The notes beneath the pieces are model-generated. The model ran no database searches. It saw only the letters and a list, made by a program, of their open reading frames with translations, and was not told the DNA's origin. Of a stretch of 64,000 nt of DNA, positions 58,418 through 64,000 are shown in pieces; the stretch's first letter is position 1, and the number at the start of each line of letters is the position of its first letter. Made by a program: the position numbers and the translations under genes. Source of the stretch: an uncultured Curvibacter sp. (GTDB lineage Bacteria; Pseudomonadota; Gammaproteobacteria; Burkholderiales; Burkholderiaceae_C); assembly GCA_903828535.1 (NCBI GenBank), contig CAIKMN010000031.1, forward strand, positions 173,343 through 237,342, written 5' to 3'.

Positions 58418-58990
58418 TCACCCCTGCTGCCTGAAACTGCGCTTTTGCAGTTTGCCCACTACTTTCTGATAGAAATCATCGCGCAGGTAAATCACCCGCA
58501 CTTTGCCGTCTTCGTCGGGCGGGGCCAACTCAATGGTCACCCCGGGCGCTTGAAACCGGACCGGGGCTTGATTGTCCAGATTGGCCTGACTGGGTTTGGG
58601 GCGGGCGAGGTGGTATTGGCGGGCTAAATACGCGTAGGCCGGGGCGTAGCGCTCTTCGCCGATGCGCATCAGAACGCCCGCTAATTTTTGGTTTTTATCG
58701 AACAAATACACCACACTCGACAACTCGGCATCGCCGTGGCTTTGGCCGGCGAGCCCTTCATCAGAACGCAACTCGGTGCCCCCCGTCAAAGGCTCTGCGA
58801 TTTGAACCAAAGGGTGCTCCCGCTGTGTCGATTTGGCCTGAACCTCCTGGAGCGTCGACACATCAATCACAAAACCCAACACCTGCACCGGCGGTGGTTT
58901 GTGAAAAGGCACCAAGGTTTGGGCATTGCCATCCCCCCAAATAAGAAGGCCCGCACAAAACACCAACGTCAGCTTGAGTGCAAAGTTCAT
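58418..58990 (-). CDS. Exported hypothetical protein
   Basis: 190 residues from ATG 58990 (SD AGGGG upstream; an earlier start at 59038 lacks a signal fit). The signal peptide ends near GDGNA-QT (residue 24). The mature sequence has TLVPFHKPPPVQVLGFVIDVSTL, ELSSVVYLFDKNQKLAGVLMRIGEERYAPAYAYLARQYH and a basic C-terminus KLQKRSFRQQG. I do not recognise the family. Convergent with the chemoreceptor. Confidence 0.65.
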   Translation of the reverse strand: MNFALKLTLVFCAGLLIWGDGNAQTLVPFHKPPPVQVLGFVIDVSTLQEVQAKSTQREHPLVQIAEPLTGGTELRSDEGLAGQSHGDAELSSVVYLFDKNQKLAGVLMRIGEERYAPAYAYLARQYHLARPKPSQANLDNQAPVRFQAPGVTIELAPPDEDGKVRVIYLRDDFYQKVVGKLQKRSFRQQG

Positions 58991-59007
58991 GATCGACCCC
59001 TGACTTG

Positions 59008-59235
59008 ATGAAAATAACAACAGATTACATTCATGCACTCATTGTTACCACCAACGGGGGATCTCGCGCGCTTAAAAGCGTAACAGTTTCACTTTCCGAC
59101 GAACGGCACTTGTTGACGTGGTCAAGCGCTGCCAATCCGGATCTGCCCGTGACCTTCGTTGCCGAGTCTTTGGCTTCCATGGCCGAGCCTCACGAGCAGG
59201 CGACCCCGTTTATTCCACGTAGCCGCAAGCAGTGA
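59008..59235 (+). CDS. Small hypothetical protein upstream of a RelE-type toxin; candidate antitoxin
   Basis: 75 residues from ATG 59008. It lies 13 bp before the RelE-type gene in the same direction, where an antitoxin is expected, but it shows no ribbon-helix-helix, HTH or AbrB motif. ALIVTTNGGSRALKSVTVSLSDERHLLTW is the only distinctive stretch. It could be a degraded antitoxin or not a gene at all. Confidence 0.4.
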   Translation: MKITTDYIHALIVTTNGGSRALKSVTVSLSDERHLLTWSSAANPDLPVTFVAESLASMAEPHEQATPFIPRSRKQ

Positions 59236-59248
59236 CCCAGGGAAACGC

Positions 59249-59530
59249 ATGACGTTTTCGGCCCTTCAGACCCGTCGATTTGCGCGGCAGTACAAGAAGC
59301 TGCACGACAAGGTTGCTGCCGATGTAGATGTTGCCGTGGTCAGTGTGTGCCGTGCACCTCGGGCGGGTGAGCGCAAGAAGGGTGATCTCTCGGACTTGTG
59401 GGTTCACAAGTTCAAGAGCCAGGGCCAGCTGTACCTCCTGGGCTACACGTTGGATGAGAACGTTCGGCTGGTCTTTCTTGAGGCCATCGGACCGCACGAG
59501 AACTTCAATCGGGACCTCAAGCGCAGTTGA
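59249..59530 (+). CDS. RelE/ParE-superfamily toxin
   Basis: 93 residues from ATG 59249, with SD AGGGA 7 bp upstream. The fold is recognised by TRRFARQYKKLHDKV at the start, RKKGDLSDLWVHKFKSQGQLYLLGYTLDENVRLVFLEAIGPHENFNRDLKR toward the end; basic residues and the terminal HENFNRDLK match the RelE-type mRNA interferase family. The antitoxin partner is uncertain. Confidence 0.8.
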   Translation: MTFSALQTRRFARQYKKLHDKVAADVDVAVVSVCRAPRAGERKKGDLSDLWVHKFKSQGQLYLLGYTLDENVRLVFLEAIGPHENFNRDLKRS

Positions 59531-59912
59531 GCGTCCTGCCTGCTGCGTTTTACCAGGCCTGCCGGCACGATCAACAACGTCATCCAATCATTCGGTATTG
59601 GGCCTCCGCCATGCGCTCGCACAATCCAGCAGCGTGTCAGGCAAATGGCGAGAGCGTGTACTCAATGTGAACCACGCAAAACAAAGCCACCTTTACGTTT
59701 ATAGAAAGTCGCTGACACAGTTGGAATGGTAGTGGATGGTTGACCACTCCAGAACTTTCTATTCGCGCTCAAGGGGAAATGGTAGGAAATGAGCGGTAGT
59801 CAATCAACCTCACTTGAATTAAATCACAACAACTCTGCCCCGTCAAAAATCACTCGACTTCTGCGCCAAAGTACGCGTGAATGCAGCTCCGTGACATCAA
59901 GGAGCGCCCTGA
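59531..59912. other. Intergenic stretch of 382 bp without a clear gene
   Basis: No ORF with recognisable homology on either strand. The only structure seen is an inverted repeat AGTGG-N8-CCACT (59731-59748), a possible weak terminator, and a purine-rich AAGGAGCG 9 bp before the GTG of the next gene. The base composition is less GC-rich than neighbouring core genes. It could hold remnants of an older gene. Confidence 0.6.
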
Positions 59913-60311
59913 GTGACTACCACACTGAACGAAGTCGAGCTGGCTGCCCGCTGGGGCATGAGCCCCAAAACACTGCAACGCTGGCGCACCCAAAATGTGG
60001 GGCCTGAGTACCTAAAGCTCGGCAAAAAAGTCATGTATCCGCTGGCAGACGTTGAGGATTATGAAAAGCTCATCCGCTCCAACTTTGCAGACATCGAAGA
60101 AATCTTGCTGTATCTCCAGCAAACTGGCGAAGCCAGCCTTGACCAGATCCAGGCCGCTTGCTTGGGCGGGAAACAGTCACGGGCCCACATCCAAGCCTAT
60201 TTGCAGCGATTGACCCGGTCGTCACCTCCCCGAGTCAAAGCTCACATGGTTCTGCTGGATCCAGCTTCCCCTGTCATGACCGCCATCTACAGCCCCTGCG
60301 CTGACGTGTAA
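59913..60311 (+). CDS. Helix-turn-helix (excisionase/AlpA-like) protein
   Basis: 132 residues from GTG 59913 (SD AAGGAG). The first 50 residues, TLNEVELAARWGMSPKTLQRWRTQNVGPEYLKLGKKVMYPLADVEDYE, are the winged HTH of MerR-like excisionase/AlpA proteins. The rest (DIEEILLYLQQTGEASLDQIQAACLGG) is a second helical module not recognised. Such proteins mark prophage remnants or integrative elements. Confidence 0.72.
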   Translation: MTTTLNEVELAARWGMSPKTLQRWRTQNVGPEYLKLGKKVMYPLADVEDYEKLIRSNFADIEEILLYLQQTGEASLDQIQAACLGGKQSRAHIQAYLQRLTRSSPPRVKAHMVLLDPASPVMTAIYSPCADV

Positions 60312-60425
60312 CAAGCGCCCCTGATTGATCCGAGTTGCCCAACAGCGCGTTATTGATCATCTCAGCGACATGAGCACCCGACACCAAGTCAACACCCACC
60401 GTCGGCGACTTCAAATCCGTCAACC

Positions 60426-60443
60426 GGAATTGAACCCGCGTCC
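60426..60443 (-). other. 18-nt tRNA/tmRNA T-arm-like fragment (possible att remnant)
   Basis: On the minus strand GGACGCGGGTTCAATTCC matches the 3' T-arm sequence of bacterial tmRNA/tRNA genes, the usual target for integrases. The continuation (GGTTGACGG) does not form a proper acceptor stem, so no functional RNA gene is here. It may be an attachment-site scar. Confidence 0.35.
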
Positions 60444-60458
60444 ACATCTCATGTCAGT

Positions 60459-60980
60459 TCACTTTTTGGCGATCTTCTCTGCGACCTTCTTCTTGAACGC
60501 CGTCAATACTTCGGCCGTGATGAACATCGGGTTGACTGCATGAATAGCTTGGGCCGCCTTAATGGCAGCAGCTGCCGTCAGATGCTGTCCCTCTACCAAG
60601 GCCAACATGATCTCCAGACCCCAAACCACCTGAACACCTTGAGCTTTGCAAGCCTCGCGCAAAGGCCCGTCGTTAGACAGGCAAGCCCAGCCATTGTCCC
60701 TAGCCATTACCAAGCAAAGCTTGTCCTCAAACGACAGGGGACCGCCACGCTGCGAGGCCTCAGTCAGTTGTGCCAGATTGCCTTCAACGACCTTCAAGCC
60801 AATGGCATTGCACTGGGCCACGTCCAGTTGTTCAACCTCCTCCAGAACATCTGCCACCACATAAACCGGCCCCACATGCTGAGAGACCAGTCCCAAAATA
60901 GCAGGTGAGGTCTTGGCGTAGTCGATCAGAACATTCGCGTCAGCAATGAACCAAGCTGTAGTCGGTTTCAGTTTGCCCAC
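60459..60980 (-). CDS. PIN-domain protein (probable toxin nuclease)
   Basis: 173 residues from GTG 60980. PIN pattern: IADANVLIDY (first Asp, residue 14), a middle Asp/Glu cluster (DVLEEVEQLDV), and LSNDGPLREAC with WGLEIML at the C-terminal side. The gene overlaps the XRE-ImmA/IrrE gene by 13 bp in the same direction, a layout typical of toxin-antitoxin pairs. The tail (AEVLTAFKKKVAEKIAKK) is basic. Confidence 0.8.
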   Translation of the reverse strand: MGKLKPTTAWFIADANVLIDYAKTSPAILGLVSQHVGPVYVVADVLEEVEQLDVAQCNAIGLKVVEGNLAQLTEASQRGGPLSFEDKLCLVMARDNGWACLSNDGPLREACKAQGVQVVWGLEIMLALVEGQHLTAAAAIKAAQAIHAVNPMFITAEVLTAFKKKVAEKIAKK

Positions 60981-62131
60981 GATTCAGCCAGATCCCGCAT
61001 GTCATTGAGCTTGACGCCAAGAATCTCAGCACCACGCGCCAAGGTGATGTCGCCACCCAGAGTGGCCTCACGCACCAGACGCCACAAACGGTCACCTTGG
61101 AAATCGTGTTTATCCATACCCGCTGGCTCAGGCCCGGCTCTGTGTAGGTCCGACAGCGCGCGGTATGCATCTGCGCCCACGCCCTCCGGCTCGTCCATTT
61201 TCAGAAGCACTTTGCTGTTGATTTGCTTGTACGCATTGGCAAAGTGAATCCACAACCGTTTGCGTTGGTTCGGATCAGACATTCCCTCACTCAAGCGAAA
61301 TAGCACGGTACGCCAACTCACCCGAAACACCCGCTTGACCTTGAGTACGCGATCAAAAAGCGGCAACCCAACAGTGTCGTCCCATTCACGACGGAATACA
61401 GCCTCAGGCATCAAAAAGTGAGACGCAAACGCATCGGCATCGCGCTCCTCATCTTTGTTCTCCAACTCCTCGTCTACTTGGTAAGCCTGTAAGTGCAGCA
61501 GCAAGTGCGCCAGCTCATGTGCCGCACTGAAAATCCAGTGTTCAACGGGCAGTCGATCCCAGGTGTTGACGATGACAGCTGGGCCACCATCCTCTTCGGA
61601 TACCGACAAGCCCAAGAACGCATCGGTGGCCATACTGACCGACAAGACCTTGATGCCCTGGTGCTCCAAGAGACCGCAAATGTCATGAACCGGCTCGTCT
61701 TCACGCAGGCCAAAGTGAGCCCGCATGGCAGCCGCCGCTGCGGACATGCCCTGCCCCCGAACCTTGGAGGCCACGGCGCGCAACTCATCAAAGTCTTTGC
61801 GGTCATTGACTTTGAGCTGGGTTTCCAGCTCAACAAAATCACGCAGCTTTTGACCCACCTCGACCAACACTTGCTCGCGTCGCTTCAGGCGCTTGAGCGA
61901 TCGGAACCTCACCCGCTTGAGCACGGGAGCCTCCACCAACAACTCAGGAACACGCACGTGCAACGCCTTGGCCAGCGCTCGCACGGTCTCTGCGCGTGGC
62001 TCTGCTTGGCATCGTTCAATGTTCAGATAGGCAATACGGCTAATGCCTGCAGCCGATGCGAGCTTGTCCTGCGACAACCCTTGAGAGTGCCGCAAACGCT
62101 GCAGGTTGCTGCTCAGAATGTTCAGGCTCAT
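60968..62131 (-). CDS. XRE-family regulator fused to an ImmA/IrrE metallopeptidase domain
   Basis: 387 residues. HTH (6-60, LRHSQGLSQDKLASAAGISRIAYLNIERCQAEPR) is followed by a helical linker and an ImmA/IrrE domain with the zincin motif HELAHLLLH (near 210) and downstream Glu in ERDADAFASHFLMPE. The fusion (COG2856-type) often acts as an antitoxin or as a stress-triggered anti-repressor. It overlaps the PIN gene. A palindrome and terminator lie upstream. SD GGAG precedes the start by 9 bp. Confidence 0.92.
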   Translation of the reverse strand: MSLNILSSNLQRLRHSQGLSQDKLASAAGISRIAYLNIERCQAEPRAETVRALAKALHVRVPELLVEAPVLKRVRFRSLKRLKRREQVLVEVGQKLRDFVELETQLKVNDRKDFDELRAVASKVRGQGMSAAAAAMRAHFGLREDEPVHDICGLLEHQGIKVLSVSMATDAFLGLSVSEEDGGPAVIVNTWDRLPVEHWIFSAAHELAHLLLHLQAYQVDEELENKDEERDADAFASHFLMPEAVFRREWDDTVGLPLFDRVLKVKRVFRVSWRTVLFRLSEGMSDPNQRKRLWIHFANAYKQINSKVLLKMDEPEGVGADAYRALSDLHRAGPEPAGMDKHDFQGDRLWRLVREATLGGDITLARGAEILGVKLNDMRDLAESWAN

Positions 62132-62164
62132 AGTTGGTCTCCGTTAGCCTGCTACGATAACATA

Positions 62165-62181
62165 AAAACATTTATTGTTTT
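62165..62181. promoter_or_regulatory. Palindromic operator candidate for the XRE-ImmA/IrrE gene
   Basis: AAAACA-TTTAT-TGTTTT is a perfect 6-5-6 palindrome, 34 bp before the XRE start. It sits beside a minus-strand TTTACA that could serve as a -35. Autoregulation by the XRE domain is likely. Confidence 0.55.
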
Positions 62182-62218
62182 TTTGTAAAGTCACATGTAA
62201 GATTACGTTCAAACAGCA

Positions 62219-62246
62219 AAAAGCCGAGGCTGCAACCTCGGCTTTT
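62219..62246. terminator. Strong bidirectional terminator upstream of the XRE gene
   Basis: AAAAGCCGAGG (62219-62229) and CCTCGGCTTTT (62236-62246) form an 11-bp perfect stem with a 6-base loop and T/A tails on both sides. It lies in the gap between the XRE gene and the small plus-strand gene and may insulate the TA unit from read-through. Confidence 0.85.
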
Positions 62247-62353
62247 GCCCGAACCGCTACCGGGCCGGGAAGGGACAGATCTGAGAACTGAACTCAACAA
62301 GCGCAGTTTGCCACGATTTAGGCTGTTTTTTGTACGCCCGGGAATCCATGCCT

Positions 62354-62521
62354 ATGGCAGAAAGAAACACGATCATGAAAATCGGTCGTAACGCAAAGAC
62401 CGGGGAATTCACCACGGTCGAACAAGCGCAGAGGCGATCCACCACTCACGTGGTGGAGACTATCAAGCGCCCAACGCAACCCACCAGGCCCGCTCCGTCG
62501 GGCCCTAAAGGTCGCAAATAA
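62354..62521 (+). CDS. Small conserved basic protein
   Basis: 55 residues from ATG 62354; no clear SD, so the start is uncertain (a later ATG lies at 62378). The sequence contains KIGRNAKTGEFTTVEQAQRR...THVVETIK, a pattern I recognise from small conserved proteins on genomic islands that have no assigned function. The C-terminus is Pro/Lys/Arg-rich. It is followed 10 bp later by a terminator. Confidence 0.65.
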   Translation: MAERNTIMKIGRNAKTGEFTTVEQAQRRSTTHVVETIKRPTQPTRPAPSGPKGRK

Positions 62522-62530
62522 AGCGTGAGC

Positions 62531-62568
62531 AAGGAACGCCACAGCGCATTAGTTCTGCGGCGTTCCTT
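62531..62568. terminator. Bidirectional hairpin between the small gene and wbuC
   Basis: AAGGAACGCC (62531-62540) pairs with GGCGTTCCTT (62559-62568), 10 bp perfect, with inner CAG/CTG pairs extending the stem after one mismatch. It ends at the wbuC stop. Confidence 0.8.
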
Positions 62569-63296
62569 CACTCACCCTCAATCACCCTGGCCACTTCGCC
62601 CTGGCATTGCCCGCATTGGCCAGTCAGGATCAAGTCGCCGCGCTCAATACGGCCGGTAAAGTGGGTGATGGTGACGCTGGTTCCGCAGTCCCCACACCAA
62701 ACATTGCGCAGCAGGCGCTGGCGGATCTCTCCGGGGATGGATTCCCATCGCTTGAGAGCCTGCGGAGTGAAACTGATCGGAGCAGCAATCTTTGGGCTTC
62801 TAAATTCTCCAGCGAACAATTCTCGCCACTGCCGTAGGAACAGCATCGCTTCTTCCGCCCCCTCCTCCGCCGCCCAATCAGCAAATTCACGCGGCCCCTG
62901 CTGGTCGAATGGGCCGGCCTTGCCCTCGAGCAACACAGCGTCAGGTGTTAGGGCCAGCACCGTGTGCCAAGTCCCAGCGGGCATGTCCACCACGGGGCCA
63001 ACGCCTGGACCTGCATTGCTTTGTGTGCCGAGTTTGAATTGCTGGACAACCTGACCTACATCATCAAACACCAACACACCCAACAGGCCCTGCACCGCCA
63101 CCAAGGTTTCGTCCTTGGGCACCAAGTGATGCCGATGGGGCCGAACATAGCTGTCCAGGCCAAAGGCGATGAACAGCCTTTGGAACGGCGCTTCATGGCT
63201 GGCGTGGATGTTCAGGTGCTGTCGCAGCCGGGGTGAGGCCTTGGCCTGATCGTGCAAGCCCGTGAATTGGTAGAACATAAAAACGCGAGCGCTCAT
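62568..63296 (-). CDS. WbuC-family cupin fused to a C-terminal zinc ribbon
   Basis: 242 residues from ATG 63296 (homology begins at SARVFMFYQF). The cupin (about 30-165) has SYVRPHRHHLVPKDETLV, LVFDDVGQV and DMPAGTWHTVLAL, matching the WbuC cupin-fold metalloprotein family, usually near O-antigen loci. Residues about 205-235 carry two Cys pairs, CGDCGT and CGQCQG, forming a treble-clef/zinc ribbon not part of WbuC. The start overlaps the VanZ gene by 4 bp. Confidence 0.8.
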   Translation of the reverse strand: MSARVFMFYQFTGLHDQAKASPRLRQHLNIHASHEAPFQRLFIAFGLDSYVRPHRHHLVPKDETLVAVQGLLGVLVFDDVGQVVQQFKLGTQSNAGPGVGPVVDMPAGTWHTVLALTPDAVLLEGKAGPFDQQGPREFADWAAEEGAEEAMLFLRQWRELFAGEFRSPKIAAPISFTPQALKRWESIPGEIRQRLLRNVWCGDCGTSVTITHFTGRIERGDLILTGQCGQCQGEVARVIEGE

Positions 63297-63661
63297 GAAA
63301 CTGCCCTCTCCTGTTTGCGGCTTTGAAAACGCCACCAGCCGTTGACCACCAACCAAGCCACTGACACACCCACGGCGTCCGCTGCCAGATCGGCCCATTC
63401 GGCAAAGCGCCAGCCTACGGCCCACTGCGCTGCTTCAATGCCTGCGCCATAAGCCAGCATGCCCAGCAACACGCGCAACGCATGCAATGGCCACAGCAGC
63501 AAGGCCCAACCGGTCAACACCACAAAGGCCAGGGCGTGCTGAGCCTTGTCCCACCAGTCAAACACCGGCAGCTGCAAATGCTCTATGGGCATCAGCGCCA
63601 GCACCGTCACGGCCGCCATTGCGAAATACCAACCGACACGAATCCAAATCACTTCAAACAT
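63293..63661 (-). CDS. VanZ-like membrane protein
   Basis: 122 residues from ATG 63661 (an upstream GTG at 63673 is an alternative). Three to four transmembrane helices; the signature FDWWDKAQHALAFVVLTGWALLL and AYGAGIEAAQWAVGWRFAEWADLAADAVGV is the VanZ pattern (DKxxH, E...Q, R..ExxDLxAN-like). Function in most bacteria is unknown. Coupled to the WbuC-zinc-ribbon gene by a 4-bp overlap. Confidence 0.88.
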   Translation of the reverse strand: MFEVIWIRVGWYFAMAAVTVLALMPIEHLQLPVFDWWDKAQHALAFVVLTGWALLLWPLHALRVLLGMLAYGAGIEAAQWAVGWRFAEWADLAADAVGVSVAWLVVNGWWRFQSRKQERAVS

Positions 63662-63727
63662 GTCCAGCCACACGAATTCATACGATCATATGAAAATATT
63701 CCACATACTTGCCTTACTCTACCGCCT

Positions 63728-64000
63728 ATGGATTCTTTCATTCCCTCAGCCCTGCGGCGTCAACGCAACCAACGGCATTTGACGCTGGAGGCGGTATCGG
63801 GTGCCACGGGCATGTCGCCGCAGCATTTGTCCGAGATCGAGAGCGGCAAGCGCGATCCGCGCCTGTCGTCCATCGAACGCATTGCTGAGGCCATGGACCT
63901 GAGTGTCATGCTTGTGCCCGAGCACATGGCCCCGGAAATCCGCCGCTATATCGCCACGCAAGGCCGGGTTTATACGACAACGACCGCCTTGCCTCAGCCA
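63728..64000 (+). CDS. XRE-family transcriptional regulator, 3' end cut by the window edge
   Basis: 91 codons are visible from ATG 63728. The HTH is LRRQRNQRHLTLEAVSGATGMSPQHLSEIESGKRDPRLSSIERIAEAM, followed by DLSVMLVPEHMAPEIRRYI, similar to HipB-type antitoxin/regulator proteins. A HipA-like partner may follow outside the window. Divergent from the VanZ gene across a 66-bp AT-rich gap. Confidence 0.82.
   Translation, partial: MDSFIPSALRRQRNQRHLTLEAVSGATGMSPQHLSEIESGKRDPRLSSIERIAEAMDLSVMLVPEHMAPEIRRYIATQGRVYTTTTALPQP

Noticed and set aside
60312..60458. Complete tRNA or tmRNA gene around the T-arm-like 18-mer
   Set aside because: No acceptor stem, anticodon arm or CCA could be fitted around it.

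Overview
The window looks like a chromosome segment of a Gram-negative betaproteobacterium, order Burkholderiales, most like Comamonadaceae (Rhodoferax/Limnohabitans type). Pointers are a Porin_4-type trimeric porin, a class I fumarase, a complete cbb3 oxidase cluster with an adjacent FNR gene, a DUF2145 pair, and hydroxycinnamate genes in a Liv-type operon. This placement is inference from gene content; no 16S rRNA gene is present.

Layout. (1) 1-4.9 kb, minus strand: a probable copper locus with DUF2946, a TonB-dependent receptor, a YcnI/DUF1775 protein and, running off the left edge, a large multiheme cytochrome c. (2) 4.9-17.7 kb: housekeeping genes (DUF2244, thyA, folA, DUF4337, lgt, ilvD, an MHS-type transporter, an orphan type IV pilin, acs, class I fumarase, murI). 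The thyA leader is packed with short tandem repeats. (3) 17.7-18.0 kb: tRNA-Gly(GCC) and tRNA-Leu(UAA) with an intrinsic terminator between them. (4) 18.4-29.8 kb: a hydroxycinnamate (ferulate/coumarate) locus with amidohydrolase, crotonase, feruloyl-CoA synthetase, SDR dehydrogenase, a Liv-type ABC importer with a fused permease-ATPase, an acyl-CoA dehydrogenase and a MarR regulator. The crotonase keeps both hydratase glutamates, which favours a beta-oxidative route over the Ech lyase route.

(5) 29.8-42.7 kb: a microaerobic respiration block. It holds an HD-domain protein, an Aer-type PAS protein, a UreH/SafE-type membrane protein, hemN, fnr, and ccoI-S-N-O-Q-P-G-H. FNR boxes stand in front of fnr/hemN and in front of ccoN, the latter overlapping the ccoS stop codon. 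ccoQ and ccoS are very short genes read directly from the sequence. (6) 42.8-46.8 kb: a Glu/Asp ABC transporter (gltIJKL) and aroE. (7) 46.8-48.1 kb: a porin whose mature frame is separated from an excellent signal peptide by one base in a C8 homopolymer, so it is either a phase-variable surface protein or a frameshift. (8) 48.3-52.8 kb: secreted proteins of unknown function (one with a His-Thr hexanucleotide repeat, one DUF2145, one YVTN beta-propeller), then a chemoreceptor with its sensor domain at the C-terminus.

(9) 52.9-56.4 kb: rfbBDAC for dTDP-L-rhamnose, followed by a second chemoreceptor with three tandem HAMP-like units. (10) 58.4-64 kb: an accessory, looser region with a RelE-type toxin, an excisionase-like HTH protein, an 18-nt tRNA/tmRNA T-arm fragment, a PIN-domain toxin overlapping an XRE-ImmA/IrrE regulator with a palindromic operator, a WbuC cupin fused to a zinc ribbon, a VanZ-like protein and an XRE regulator cut by the right edge.

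The strongest leads for something new are the porin C8 switch, the secreted 48-51 kb gene set, the PIN/ImmA-XRE pair beside an att-like remnant, and the multiheme cytochrome fusion at the left edge.
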